Source: Paenibacillus agri
GTDB lineage: Bacteria; Bacillota; Bacilli; Paenibacillales; Paenibacillaceae
Length of the DNA stretch: 64,000 bases
Reading direction: 5' to 3'
Assembly: GCF_013359945.1 (NCBI RefSeq)
Contig: NZ_JABWCS010000215.1
Location: forward strand, 1 to 64,000
Shown here: piece by piece, positions 33,429 through 42,516 of the stretch
Layout of the letters: each line of letters starts with the position of its first letter
Numbering within the stretch: position 1 is the stretch's first letter
The notes under the pieces: model-generated
What the model was told of the DNA's origin: nothing
The model's input: only the letters and a program-made list of their open reading frames with translations
Databases searched by the model: none
Made by a program: the position numbers and the translations under genes

Positions 33429-34685
33429 GTGAAGAAAACAACTCAATACAGTAAATGGGCCGCGGTGCTGTTGACCAGCGCACTCAGCCTGACCCTGACC
33501 GCGCAAGCCTTCGGCGCGCCGCTTCAAGCCGGACTGAAGCCAAGCTGGACTTCAGCGTCTCTGTTCACATCCTCGGTTCTGGTCCCGAAAGATGCAGAAT
33601 CCGTTATTTATGACGTTAAGGCTGTTCCTGCGAAGAAGCAGGTATACGTACATATGGGACAGAATGTGCCGAATACCACCAGCAAGACGAAGCAACTGTG
33701 GTACGTCGATACGTTAAAAGCACTGGATGCCGATACCGGCAAGCAGAATTGGGAATATGTATTTCATGATTCCAAAGGACCTTACACAACTGCCGGCAGC
33801 TCGGTCTTTAACAGCAACGGCACTGCCTATGTCTATCAGGCTTTTTCGGACAAGACCTATCGGTTGTACTCGGTGAACAGCTCTGGGAAGCTGAACTGGG
33901 TTCAATCTCTGACCGGACCATCTTCTATCTCTCTGCTGAAGGACGGCTCTATTCTGGCAGCATCTCCTGGTGCGCCGGACAGCAAGGGGATCGTCAAGAC
34001 CACGCTCACCCAATTCGACGGCAGTGGCAAAGTGTCCAAACGTCAACAGCTACCAGGGACTTTGCTTACCGCCCAGGAAGACCGGATTATCCTGTCCACC
34101 AGTCCACTAGTCAAGAATAGTGCTGGTATTTGGCTGGACAAGCTGAACCCGCGCCTGGAAGTCTATGATTTGTCTTTCAAGTCGCTGTACAGCTATCAGG
34201 TACCGGCTGGTTCCAGCATATACGGAGACGGCAGTCCTGGACAGATGGTATTGAAGGACGGTACGGTGGTCCTCCGGACTAACGTCAATGGAACGGGGAA
34301 TAAGCTTCAGGCGTTTAACTCGCAGGGTAGCGTGCTGTGGGAGCGTAGTATTCCGGGCAGTGCACTTACCCAATCGACAGGTAACGGTTATGTCGTGTTT
34401 GCCAACGGGACGATGACCCTGTATGATTTGGAGAAAAATACAGCGACTCGTACTTTTGAAGAGGAAGAAAGCAAATATACCGTAATTGCCCAAACGGGTG
34501 ACGGGAAGCTAAGCCTGAACCTGAAAGATAATACGTACCTGTTGAATCCTACGTCGCTGGATGTGATTCTCTCCTTCAACAGCGGCAGTCATAATCCGCT
34601 GATGACTACCTACGGAGACAATGCTGTATATGTCTCTTCAGCGGATGGCAAGCTGACTAAATTGGCTGTAAAGGCTGGGAAATAA
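33429..34685 (+). CDS. secreted PQQ-like beta-propeller protein
   Basis: 418 residues. GTG 33429 is preceded by AAAGGTGG; the ATG at 33408 overlaps this site. The signal peptide is KWAAVLLTSALSLTLTAQAFG-A. Repeated blades (LKALDADTGKQNWEYVF; YRLYSVNSSGKLNWVQSL; LQAFNSQGSVLWERSI) are of the PQQ/quinoprotein-like propeller type without visible PQQ-binding or catalytic residues. Probably a scaffold or binding protein outside the membrane. Single-gene unit, with TATACAAT-like promoter sequence near 33378 and a strong terminator behind. Confidence 0.75.
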   Translation: MKKTTQYSKWAAVLLTSALSLTLTAQAFGAPLQAGLKPSWTSASLFTSSVLVPKDAESVIYDVKAVPAKKQVYVHMGQNVPNTTSKTKQLWYVDTLKALDADTGKQNWEYVFHDSKGPYTTAGSSVFNSNGTAYVYQAFSDKTYRLYSVNSSGKLNWVQSLTGPSSISLLKDGSILAASPGAPDSKGIVKTTLTQFDGSGKVSKRQQLPGTLLTAQEDRIILSTSPLVKNSAGIWLDKLNPRLEVYDLSFKSLYSYQVPAGSSIYGDGSPGQMVLKDGTVVLRTNVNGTGNKLQAFNSQGSVLWERSIPGSALTQSTGNGYVVFANGTMTLYDLEKNTATRTFEEEESKYTVIAQTGDGKLSLNLKDNTYLLNPTSLDVILSFNSGSHNPLMTTYGDNAVYVSSADGKLTKLAVKAGK

Positions 34686-34704
34686 GCTGTTCATCTAAAA
34701 TAGT

Positions 34705-34733
34705 AAAGAGGGGTGAAGCACCCCTCTTTTTGT
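34705..34733. terminator. bidirectional terminator
   Basis: AAAGAGGGGTG-aag-CACCCCTCTTTTT between two convergent genes. Confidence 0.9.
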
Positions 34734-35491
34734 TATGAAGGAGACATTTTTCTATGGTAAGCCTCGTCAAGAACTTGTTTTAGCCCTTCGGATCTCTTCT
34801 GAATAAACGTTTCCCAGAATGTCTGACCCCGCTGGCTCAATTCCTCATCCGTGTAGCTTCCTTCTTCAAATTTGCCCCAACAGCCATCTTCCGTAAGTTT
34901 ATCCCAACCCATGTAATCAGCATAAATACGATTGTTCTGAGGAACATCCGAGCCCATAGAACTTTTCTTAACAAGCTCAGGACAGAGCCACATCGCCGTG
35001 CATACAGACAGTAGGCCACCATGCATCTCATTTAAATCTTGAAATCCGGCCGTATGTATAGCTTCTTCCCAAGCGTTATGAGTATTGTGATTTGGGGCAA
35101 TTACAAGAATATGAGGGTATTTATAATTAATATGTTTAATAAAAGCCGCTTCCCAGTAGGCACCCCCATGCCCGGTACAAACTACAAACTTATTGAAATT
35201 TTGTCTTGCCAAATTGACTATTATTTCTTCTATCATTGCCGTTAAAATATTGGGGCTGACAGTCACGGTCCCTTTATAGTTGGCGTGTTCTTCTGATGTG
35301 TTGAAGGGCAGTGTAGGTAACACGTATGCATTCAATGCTTTACCGTAAGCCTCGGCATATAGATCTGCTATAAGCGTATCCAAATGCATTGGAAGAAAAG
35401 GACCAAACTGTTCGGTAGCACCTATGGGTATAATTACGGTGTCAGTCCCACTGCTGGCTATCTCAGCCGTTGTGTTTGTATAATTTAGCAT
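34733..35491 (-). CDS. creatininase-family amidohydrolase
   Basis: 252 residues. The start at 35491 is chosen because AGGAG lies 6 nt upstream; the earlier ATG (35497) touches that site. Metal-binding pattern IPIGATEQFGPFLPMHLDT (Glu, His, Asp), then TGHGGAYWEA and NEMHGG, as in creatininase and related formamide/ring amidohydrolases. Cytoplasmic; substrate unknown because no pathway partners are adjacent. It is a single gene on the minus strand, A+T-rich relative to its neighbours. Confidence 0.85.
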   Translation of the reverse strand: MLNYTNTTAEIASSGTDTVIIPIGATEQFGPFLPMHLDTLIADLYAEAYGKALNAYVLPTLPFNTSEEHANYKGTVTVSPNILTAMIEEIIVNLARQNFNKFVVCTGHGGAYWEAAFIKHINYKYPHILVIAPNHNTHNAWEEAIHTAGFQDLNEMHGGLLSVCTAMWLCPELVKKSSMGSDVPQNNRIYADYMGWDKLTEDGCWGKFEEGSYTDEELSQRGQTFWETFIQKRSEGLKQVLDEAYHRKMSPS

Positions 35492-35659
35492 GTACATCTC
35501 CTGATTTGAATGGTTTTTAATTTATAATGTACCATAATGTGGATGAATTGAGATAGTAGTTTATAACACAACACCCATCTACTGTGAGTACTTAGAAAGT
35601 AATGAATATTTACCGTTCGTTCTACAAATGCTAAAATAGTTTTAGAAAGGAGCATGATT

Positions 35660-36244
35660 ATGGCTCGGAGTAAAGAATTTGAGATTGACGATGTTCTTGA
35701 AAAAGCGATGAACCTCTTCTGGCTGCAAGGTTATGAGAAGACCTCCATGCAGGACTTAGTGACTGAGATGGGGATTCATAAGAGAAGTATGTATGATACT
35801 TTCGGAGATAAGCACTCGTTATATATGAAGGCCGTTGAACGGTATGGAAGAAGCGCCGCCGAGCGGATGAAGGAGCAGGCTGAGGCACAGCCTACAGTGA
35901 AGAAGGCGATCCGCAGTTTGTTTGAGATGGTGCTTCGGAACGACACAGAGAGGCCCAGAGGCTGCTTGATGGTTAATACGGCGGTGGAGCTGTCGCTGCA
36001 TGATCCCGAGGTCGATTCTCTTGTACAGGATAGCTTTCTGTCTAGTGAACGACAATTAGAAAAGCTGGTGTTAAGCGGGCAGGCCAGCGGGGAAATCTCC
36101 CGGAAGCAGGAGGCCCCAGCCCTGGCAGCTTATCTGCATAACGCGCTGGTAGGACTGCGAGTGATGGTCAAAACGGGGCAGGACCCCTCCAGACTGGAGC
36201 AAATCGTGGATCTTACATTGGCTGCTTTGGATTCAGATAAATAG
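35660..36244 (+). CDS. TetR/AcrR-family regulator
   Basis: 194 residues. ATG 35660 lies 8 nt after AAAGGAG; the ATG at 35654 is too close to it. The helix-turn-helix spans DVLEKAMNLFWLQGYEKTSM ... MGIHKRSMYDTFGDKHSLY. The ligand domain (RGCLMVNTAVELS, LVGLRVMVKTGQ) resembles the TetR_C group seen in repressors of reductases and efflux pumps. No adjacent target gene is evident: the next gene is an RNase H on the same strand. Confidence 0.9.
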   Translation: MARSKEFEIDDVLEKAMNLFWLQGYEKTSMQDLVTEMGIHKRSMYDTFGDKHSLYMKAVERYGRSAAERMKEQAEAQPTVKKAIRSLFEMVLRNDTERPRGCLMVNTAVELSLHDPEVDSLVQDSFLSSERQLEKLVLSGQASGEISRKQEAPALAAYLHNALVGLRVMVKTGQDPSRLEQIVDLTLAALDSDK

Positions 36245-36318
36245 CTTCAACTAAGGAAGCGAATGAATTACAATAAAGCTTTGAGCAACTTCTTTGCGTT
36301 GAAAGGAGATTCATCAAA

Positions 36319-36978
36319 GTGGCTAAGCAGAAATTTTATGTAGTATGGGAAGGCAAGCAGCCTGGAGTCTATGGTACCTGGGCGGAATGTCAGGCCCAAA
36401 CAGATCATTATACAGGAGCGAAATATAAATCCTATGAATCCAGAGCGGCTGCAGACGCAGCCTATAAGGCGGGCTGGAAAGGCAATTGGGGTACAGGCGC
36501 TACAGCAGGCGGAGCAAAGCCTAAAGCAGGTAGTTCATTTCGACGCAGCGCCGCTGTGGAGACTTCGGAGGAGATCGACTACGATAGTATTTCGGTGGAT
36601 GTCGGTACCAGAGGCAATCCTGGTCCGGTAGAATATAAGGGCGTGGATACCCAGACTGGTGATGTTATCTTCTCCTGTGGTCCGATCCGAAAAGGAACGA
36701 ACAATCTAGGTGAATTTTTGGCGATAGTGCATGCCCTTGCCTACTTAAAGAAGGAAGGTAGCAATCGAACAGTTTATAGTGATTCTGTTAATGCCATCAA
36801 ATGGGTGAAGCAGAAGAAGGTAGCGACAACCCTGCCGCGCGATGCTTCAACGGAAGAAATCTGGCAGCTGATCGATCGGGCGGTGCAATGGCTGCAGAGT
36901 AACACCTATGACAACAAGCTGCTGAAGTGGCAGACCCGTGAATGGGGCGAGATTAAGGCGGATTACGGCCGGAAGTAG
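36319..36978 (+). CDS. rnhA: viroplasmin-type ribonuclease H
   Basis: 219 residues, GTG start after AAAGGAG. The N-terminal ~45 residues (KFYVVWEGKQPGVYGTWAEC ... SYESRAAADAAY) are a caulimovirus-viroplasmin/RNase H1 hybrid-binding domain. The C-terminal RNase H fold has Asp in SVDVGTRGNPG, Glu in NLGEFLAIVHAL, Asp in VYSDSVNAIKW and a final acidic residue near IKADYG. It cuts RNA in RNA-DNA hybrids. It lies beside ung, both DNA-maintenance genes but separated by 116 bp. Confidence 0.9.
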   Translation: MAKQKFYVVWEGKQPGVYGTWAECQAQTDHYTGAKYKSYESRAAADAAYKAGWKGNWGTGATAGGAKPKAGSSFRRSAAVETSEEIDYDSISVDVGTRGNPGPVEYKGVDTQTGDVIFSCGPIRKGTNNLGEFLAIVHALAYLKKEGSNRTVYSDSVNAIKWVKQKKVATTLPRDASTEEIWQLIDRAVQWLQSNTYDNKLLKWQTREWGEIKADYGRK

Positions 36979-37094
36979 CAAGGGACGTTTGCCGTAAATG
37001 ACGATTCTTCTATCGTCAGTACGTTCGCGGACTTATAATAGGGTTAATACAGAAGTAAACCATGTATCAAACAGGGTAGCAGGAGGAACAACTC

Positions 37095-37763
37095 ATGTTC
37101 GGCAACGATTGGGATAAAGTATTACAAGAGGAAGTAGAAAAACCGTATTTCGATGAGCTGCGCTATGCATTGGCGCGGGAGTATAAGACCCACACTGTTT
37201 ATCCGCCTAAGGATCAGCTATTCTCAGCTTTGAAGCTGACACCTTATGAAGGAACAAGAGTCGTCATTCTTGGACAGGATCCTTATCATGGAGAGGGACA
37301 AGCCCATGGGCTTAGCTTCTCGGTGATGCCAGGCGTTCGGATTCCGCCATCGCTGCGTAATATCTATGCGGAGCTGCATGAGGATATCGGGATGACAATT
37401 CCGGCCCATGGCTACCTGAAGCACTGGGCGGAGGAAGGTGTTCTGATGCTGAATGCGGTGCTGACTGTCCGTGAGAGTCAACCTAATTCGCATAAAGGTC
37501 TGGGCTGGGAGCGTTTCACGGATGCAATCATGGAGAAACTGAATGAGAGAACCGTACCGATGGTCTTTATTCTGTGGGGAAGTCATGCTCAGAAGAAGGG
37601 GGCCTTTATCGATAAGAACCGGCATCTGGTTATCCAGTCACCGCATCCGAGTCCGCTGTCGGCGCATCGCGGGTTCTTGGGCAGCCGCCCGTTCACGCAG
37701 GCGAACCGGTTCCTGGAATCCCACGGATTGCAGGGGATTGATTGGACCATACCGAATTTGTAG
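37095..37763 (+). CDS. ung: uracil-DNA glycosylase
   Basis: 222 residues, standard family 1 length. Catalytic Asp in GQDPYHGEGQAHGLSFSV, the uracil-specificity region in FILWGSHAQKKG, and the DNA-intercalating HPSPLSAHRGFLG loop. It removes uracil from DNA to start base excision repair. ATG follows AGCAGGAGG. Confidence 0.97.
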   Translation: MFGNDWDKVLQEEVEKPYFDELRYALAREYKTHTVYPPKDQLFSALKLTPYEGTRVVILGQDPYHGEGQAHGLSFSVMPGVRIPPSLRNIYAELHEDIGMTIPAHGYLKHWAEEGVLMLNAVLTVRESQPNSHKGLGWERFTDAIMEKLNERTVPMVFILWGSHAQKKGAFIDKNRHLVIQSPHPSPLSAHRGFLGSRPFTQANRFLESHGLQGIDWTIPNL

Positions 37764-37793
37764 GGATTCGGACACAGTGAAGGGGGTGGAGCC

Positions 37794-38198
37794 ATGCGCC
37801 ATTGGGTGGGCAGACCGGTCATAATGTATTGCGGCGAGAAGCCGTACACGATCATGAAGGGCATTCTCCGCAAATGGGACCCTTCCCTGCGAATTGCGGT
37901 AATCGGCCATCAGGAGATTGCGGTGCCTTTTCAGGATATTGTATATATCAAAGCCTTGGCGCCCAAGGAGAGAGCACTGCCCCCTGTCCTTCATGCCGTA
38001 GGGTATGTCATGCGGGAACGACAGCAGTTCGATAATGCGGTCTATTTCAAGTCGGCGGTGACCGTCTGGAAGGGCGATAAGCTGATTGCCCTCAATACCA
38101 CCATTGTGTCACATACGAAAGGCTCCGTGATGCTGGAGGATGGTCAAAATCTAATGAAGGGTAATCACATCTTTGTAGTGCGCTCCTTGCGGGGCTGA
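37794..38198 (+). CDS. unknown beta-rich protein
   Basis: 134 residues, ATG after GAAGGGGGTGGAG, 30 bp downstream of ung and probably co-transcribed with it. Mostly beta strands (RIAVIGHQEIAVPFQDIVYI; SVMLEDGQNLMKGNHIFVVRS). No signal peptide or membrane segment. I do not recognise the family. Confidence 0.65.
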   Translation: MRHWVGRPVIMYCGEKPYTIMKGILRKWDPSLRIAVIGHQEIAVPFQDIVYIKALAPKERALPPVLHAVGYVMRERQQFDNAVYFKSAVTVWKGDKLIALNTTIVSHTKGSVMLEDGQNLMKGNHIFVVRSLRG

Positions 38199-38234
38199 GG
38201 GGAAATTAACCTCAGGCTCAAAATATAACGATAG

Positions 38235-38296
38235 AATCGCTCCTAGCGGATGAAGAGGACAGGTGTTCCTTCAATCCAGCCGGGAGCGATTTTTTA
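38235..38296. terminator. terminator between convergent units
   Basis: AATCGCTCC (38235-38243) pairs with GGAGCGATT (38283-38291) around a long loop, followed by a T run. Genes converge here. Confidence 0.65.
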
Positions 38297-38308
38297 ATGG
38301 ACAGACTC

Positions 38309-39424
38309 TTACATCTGCTCTTCTTTGATCAGTGGTTCCTGGGCCGAGTTAGTGTCGCCGGTTCGTTCAGCAATAATAATTCCATATAGCCGCCGTACTA
38401 TAATCTTGAGAATCATATATACCGGGAGCGCAATCAGCACACCAATGATCCCGTAAAAATCCCCGCCGATCAGCACCAGCAGCACCGTGGTTAACGGATG
38501 TACATCCAATGACTTCCCATACACAATTGGCGAGAGCAGGTTATCCTGAATCTGCTGGGCGATTACGATCACAACCGTTGCCCAGATCGCCATCGTAGGC
38601 GATTCGATAAAACCGACGATGATGACCGGCACAGCCGAGAGCAGAGACCCGACATAGGGGATGAAATTGAGCGGAATCGCTATAACAGCCAGCAGCAGTG
38701 AGTAAGGCAGGCCGATAATCAGAAATCCTATGTACAGCATTACCCCCAAAACGACATTCAGCAGGACGCGAGTCACGATAAAGTTGCTGAGGGCACCGTC
38801 GATCTCGCGCAGCATTTCTTGACCGGACTTGCGAAATCTTCGGGGAACTAGACGTAATAGAATCGGCGCCAGCTTGTGTCCGTCCTTGAGCATATAGTAG
38901 AGAATGATGGGTAGCGTGGCGATGATAACGACAATATTGGAGATGACCCCGATGAGATTACTGACAGAATTCGATACCCAGTTGATCGCATCATTCAGAT
39001 AAGAGGACAGACGTGTTGCCAAGTCCGAATCTCCTGTGAAAAAGCGGGACCACACTGGATTCTGCTGCAAATCTTGGAACTGCTCTTGCAGACCATCCAC
39101 AAGCTGTGGTGTGTTGTCGATGAAGGTCTGAATCTGCTCCTGCAATGTCGGCCAGACGAGCACCGAGAATAGTACGAACAAGCCAATAAAGACAAGATAA
39201 ATCAGCAGGATGGAGAGCATACGGTTCAGTTTTCTTTTCTCCAGGAAATTCACCAGCGGCCGGAGCAAATAAAACATGAAGCCGGACAGCATCATAGGCA
39301 CCAGTAGAAGTTTAAGAATGGAGATCAGCGGTGTGAACAGGAAAAAGACCTTTGAGCCCAAATACAAGATTAGCAAAAAAGCAATAATAGCCATGCTTGT
39401 CCGAAAATACTTGCTTTGCTGCAT
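38309..39424 (-). CDS. AI-2E-family membrane transporter
   Basis: 371 residues with about eight membrane helices in the UPF0118/AI-2E exporter layout. N-terminal helices are FRTSMAIIAFLLILYLGSKV and LLVPMMLSGFMFYLLRPLVN, a cytoplasmic/extracytoplasmic amphipathic middle part follows (LQEQIQTFIDNTPQLV), and the conserved FIPYVGSLLSAVP plus QQIQDNLLSPIVYGK. Family members act as permeases for autoinducer-2 or as Na+/H+ antiporters; the substrate here is unknown. The minus-strand GGGGGGTG precedes its ATG. Confidence 0.9.
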   Translation of the reverse strand: MQQSKYFRTSMAIIAFLLILYLGSKVFFLFTPLISILKLLLVPMMLSGFMFYLLRPLVNFLEKRKLNRMLSILLIYLVFIGLFVLFSVLVWPTLQEQIQTFIDNTPQLVDGLQEQFQDLQQNPVWSRFFTGDSDLATRLSSYLNDAINWVSNSVSNLIGVISNIVVIIATLPIILYYMLKDGHKLAPILLRLVPRRFRKSGQEMLREIDGALSNFIVTRVLLNVVLGVMLYIGFLIIGLPYSLLLAVIAIPLNFIPYVGSLLSAVPVIIVGFIESPTMAIWATVVIVIAQQIQDNLLSPIVYGKSLDVHPLTTVLLVLIGGDFYGIIGVLIALPVYMILKIIVRRLYGIIIAERTGDTNSAQEPLIKEEQM

Positions 39425-39597
39425 GGCAGCACCCCCCGATTACTTTCTATTCCTATACTTGACCCGATTCTATATTTATAAACAGAAATGGTAGGGGTAA
39501 AGCATGGGGGGATAATATAAATATCAGTTTATAAAATGTAGATAAGATGGTTCTGTGATAAATTCATATAAAATAGATAAATAATTGAGGTGTTCAG

Positions 39598-39990
39598 TTG
39601 CTAACTTTTTATAATTCTTTTTCATACACGGGTGAGCTAGTATTCACTTTTGGTTGTGGAATTTGTTTATTAGTCTTATCGTATTATGCAAGTAGGTTAA
39701 ATAAAATAGCGAGTATTGCTTTGGTAGTGCTGGGAATTGCGATGATTGGTGCGGGATTTAATACTATCCTGGAAAAACACAACTACATTGATTCATCAAG
39801 TGTAATACATATAATACCTATCTTTGTAGGTTTAACGAGTATACCATTACTATCCCTTGCCTCCTTGCGATTGATCGAAGGAAAAGCAGAATTAGTAAAA
39901 CTTAAACAGGTAATAAAAGTAAGCTCTTTTATGTTCATGTTTTGTATTCTGATGTTTATCGTAATCTATTTGCTAATTGTTAATAAATGA
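39598..39990 (+). CDS. four-helix membrane protein, unknown
   Basis: 130 residues. TTG start after GAGGTG. Four hydrophobic helices fill the sequence (FTFGCGICLLVLSYYAS; IASIALVVLGIAMIGAGF; IIPIFVGLTSIPLLSLASL; SSFMFMFCILMFIVIYLLIV). A+T-rich compared with the flanking genes. Family unrecognised; no operon partner. About 300 bp behind it (39991-40293) hold nothing I can support. Confidence 0.55.
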   Translation: MLTFYNSFSYTGELVFTFGCGICLLVLSYYASRLNKIASIALVVLGIAMIGAGFNTILEKHNYIDSSSVIHIIPIFVGLTSIPLLSLASLRLIEGKAELVKLKQVIKVSSFMFMFCILMFIVIYLLIVNK

Positions 39991-40293
39991 AGTTAGTCTC
40001 ATACACGGTGGAACGGTGAATTCCCAGCAATCACTTAATAATATTTATAGCCCAAGTAATGTTTGTATTAATATTCCCTCACAGCTTGTACACACATAAA
40101 TGCTTAAATTTTATTACCTAAATAACGCTACTGTCCCCACACCCAACAGGTGATAACAGCCAGACCATGCTGGGCTGAAGCGGGCCGGGGATGGTCCATG
40201 ATGAACGTAATTGCGATTTATTTAAAATGGGAATTTGAATCTCCCCATATATAAGGCGGAGGCATATACTAAATATCTGAAGAAGGACATGTA

Positions 40294-40368
40294 ATGTTGC
40301 TTACTCTTGAACAAGGAGGTGGCTTAATCCATGGTCACTCCACCATGGGCATAATGCATTCCAGCTAA
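40294..40368 (+). CDS. possible 24-aa peptide
   Basis: ATG after GAAGGAC at 7 nt, MLLTLEQGGGLIHGHSTMG... then stop. A second short frame with AAGGAGGTGG in front (ATG 40331, MVTPPWA) overlaps it, and the CCATGG pair at 40329 and 40342 can form a hairpin. It could be a leader peptide or chance. Confidence 0.25.
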   Translation: MLLTLEQGGGLIHGHSTMGIMHSS

Positions 40369-40385
40369 AAGCAGATGGAGTCATT

Positions 40386-40649
40386 TTATCTCCTTCTCCG
40401 CGGCCGGCCTTTTTGTTTAGCTACTGCCTTCTTATAAGATCTAATAATAGCCAGCGGGAGAACATCGCTTTGTCCTCCGGTCTCCTTAGTAATCTCCCTG
40501 GCTTTGACAAGCGACAAAAAGGCGAAGAAGTCGCCCAAGGCAGTAAGTCCGGCTCCAATGATGGCATAATCTTCAGCGCTCAGCTCATTCGCCTCTACAC
40601 CGTCACCCCCGGAATTTTTGGAGCTATTCCCGTTACTATTCGTGGGCAT
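40386..40649 (-). CDS. small protein with one hydrophobic helix, unknown
   Basis: 87 residues. The N-terminus is Asn/Ser/Gly-rich (MPTNSNGNSSKNSGGDG), a hydrophobic helix follows around residues 28-48 (DYAIIGAGLTALGDFFAFLS), and the C-terminus is strongly basic (KQKGRPRRRR). GGGTG lies before the minus-strand ATG. The design suggests a membrane-associated, nucleic-acid- or surface-interacting protein, but I do not recognise it. Confidence 0.6.
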   Translation of the reverse strand: MPTNSNGNSSKNSGGDGVEANELSAEDYAIIGAGLTALGDFFAFLSLVKAREITKETGGQSDVLPLAIIRSYKKAVAKQKGRPRRRR

Positions 40650-40796
40650 TCTCGTTCACCCGCTTTCTCTAATGTACTATAAAATATGTCGTGAGGTGCG
40701 GTAGGGAAATAGGCAATTTGGACGTAATTTAATGAGGACGCAGACTTCCGGCGTAGCCAGGATAAATCGGATGAGCTCATAAGCGCTTCGTCCATA

Positions 40797-40840
40797 AAAA
40801 AAGGTGGCGCACAGTGAATATCCTGTGCGCCACCTTTTAT
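40797..40840. terminator. strong terminator of the trhO-sufR-like unit
   Basis: AAGGTGGCGCACAG/CTGTGCGCCACCTT stem, 8-nt loop, A run on one side and T run on the other, so it works in both directions. Confidence 0.9.
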
Positions 40841-40844
40841 TTAC

Positions 40845-41486
40845 TTATGATTCTTGTGCCCGTTTTTGAATCTTGTAGAGACATTTGCGTCCGCCTTGTG
40901 CCAGGCAGTCCGGCCGGGAAATCTCTGCCTCAAGCAGCGACTCGAATAACTGAAGCTCGCACTGACAGGCGTGGTTGTACTGATTGGCAATCTGGGAGAT
41001 CGGACAATTGTATTCCACCAGTTCGTAATCGTCCTGACCAATCTGCTTCCATTCCACCATATAGCCATTGTCATTCTGTAGTTCGGCCAGCAATGAGACT
41101 TTCTCGTGGAAGCTCTTGTTCTCCATAACAGAAGAATAACGCTTGAACAATTTTTCTTTCCGCCGTTCAAACAACCGTTCCACCATATCCTCACCGGTCT
41201 CCTGCACCAATTCATCGAGCAGATCCAGGGCCACGGTGTGATATTTATTGGGAAAAAGCACATTAGAACGCTCTGTCAAATGATAGGTCGCTGTTGGTCT
41301 GCCCATAGGCTGCCGGATGGTCCGCGCTTCAATAAATCCGTCGCGCTCCAGGGCATCAATATGGCGGCGCACCGCCATGGAAGTAATATTGAGCCGATCT
41401 GTCAGCTCTTTGGCTGTCAGCTCATCATTGGTTTTAAATAGATGTAATATCGTCTCGCGGGTGGACAAATCCTCTTTGGGTTGCAC
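40845..41486 (-). CDS. SufR-like iron-sulfur sensing regulator
   Basis: 213 residues when started at GTG 41486, which has GGTGAG in front; longer frames would run into trhO. N-terminal winged helix (TRETILHLFKTNDELTAKELTDRL; SMAVRRHIDALERDGFI). The C-terminal part has cysteines spaced C-x12-C-x1-C, then more Cys near the end (RPDCLAQGGRKCLYKI), resembling the cluster-binding domain of SufR-like repressors. It may sense cluster or redox status. Located 32 bp behind trhO and likely co-transcribed. Confidence 0.8.
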   Translation of the reverse strand: MQPKEDLSTRETILHLFKTNDELTAKELTDRLNITSMAVRRHIDALERDGFIEARTIRQPMGRPTATYHLTERSNVLFPNKYHTVALDLLDELVQETGEDMVERLFERRKEKLFKRYSSVMENKSFHEKVSLLAELQNDNGYMVEWKQIGQDDYELVEYNCPISQIANQYNHACQCELQLFESLLEAEISRPDCLAQGGRKCLYKIQKRAQES

Positions 41487-41518
41487 GGTCAGCTCACCGC
41501 CCTTGTCTATACCTTTAT

Positions 41519-42415
41519 TTAGCGTGCTGCACTCGTAACAGCGGCGCATTCGTCCGAGCAATGACCACTGTGCTCCGCTTCACAGTCCTCACAGCAAATA
41601 TGCTGCAGATGGCAAGCATCGTTGGCACAGTTGATGAATCGGTCAGCCGGCTGACCGCAGTGATGGCAGCGTCCGACAACGATATCCTCATCGGTATGAT
41701 TGATCTGCACGGAGATACGCTCATCGAACACATAGCATTTTCCATCGAACAGTCGGCCTTGTACCTCAGCGTCTTTACCATAGGATACGATACCGCCGTC
41801 CAGTTGGTACACCTGCTGGAAGCCCTCATTCATCATAAACCCGCTTAATTTCTCGCAGCGGATACCACCTGTACAGTAGGTCAAGATTGGTTTATCTTTA
41901 AGATCGCTCATATTCTCGCGGATCCAGTCCGGGAATTCCTTGAAGCTGTCTACCTCTGGCCGGATCGCGCCGCGGAAATGACCAAGGTCATATTCGTAAC
42001 CGGTACGACCGTCCAGAACGATAACATCGTCGCGCTGTAACATTTCGTGGAAGTCCTTCGGCGCGAGGTGCTCTCCCGTGATCACATTAGGGTCCAGTTC
42101 TTCCTCGACACGGAAGGTCACGAGTTCTTTTTTATAACGTACAAAGATCTTCTTGAAGGCATGGCCATCAGCCTCATCGATCTTGAAGACGATATCGCTA
42201 AACAGCGGGTTCGCGCGCAAATCCTTCATGTATTGCTCGGTTTGGGCGATCGTACCGGATAGTGTTCCGTTAATGCCCTCTTCGGAGATGAGAATCCGTC
42301 CTTTTACGTCCAGCTCTTTGCAATAAGCCAGATGCTCCTGGGCGAATTGTTCTGCATCCGGTACTTTTACAAATTTATAATAAAGCAGAATTGCATATTC
42401 CGATTGTGGATTCAT
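41519..42415 (-). CDS. trhO: tRNA uridine(34) hydroxylase, rhodanese family
   Basis: 298 residues, starting at MNPQSEY (42415), with GGTG 7 nt upstream. The N-terminal UPF0176/acylphosphatase-like domain (GRILISEEGINGTLSG) precedes a rhodanese domain with catalytic Cys in ILTYCTGGIRCEKLSGF. A zinc-binding tail has nine or more Cys/His (CHHCGQPADRFINCANDACH ... CEDCEAEHSGHCSDEC). TrhO makes 5-hydroxyuridine at tRNA position 34. It leads a two-gene operon with the SufR-like regulator. Confidence 0.92.
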   Translation of the reverse strand: MNPQSEYAILLYYKFVKVPDAEQFAQEHLAYCKELDVKGRILISEEGINGTLSGTIAQTEQYMKDLRANPLFSDIVFKIDEADGHAFKKIFVRYKKELVTFRVEEELDPNVITGEHLAPKDFHEMLQRDDVIVLDGRTGYEYDLGHFRGAIRPEVDSFKEFPDWIRENMSDLKDKPILTYCTGGIRCEKLSGFMMNEGFQQVYQLDGGIVSYGKDAEVQGRLFDGKCYVFDERISVQINHTDEDIVVGRCHHCGQPADRFINCANDACHLQHICCEDCEAEHSGHCSDECAAVTSAAR

Positions 42416-42455
42416 TCTTTTCACCTGTCTCGTTAGAATTACACTTCACGTGCTG

Positions 42456-42477
42456 TTTACTTTGACTACTAAGTAAA
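42456..42477. promoter_or_regulatory. palindrome upstream of trhO-sufR-like operon
   Basis: TTTACTT-N8-AAGTAAA, a perfect 7-bp inverted repeat about 40 bp upstream of the trhO start. It is a candidate operator, perhaps for the SufR-like regulator itself. Confidence 0.4.
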
Positions 42478-42516
42478 TGTTTAACTATAAAAAGTATTGT
42501 AACATATTATCTAGGC

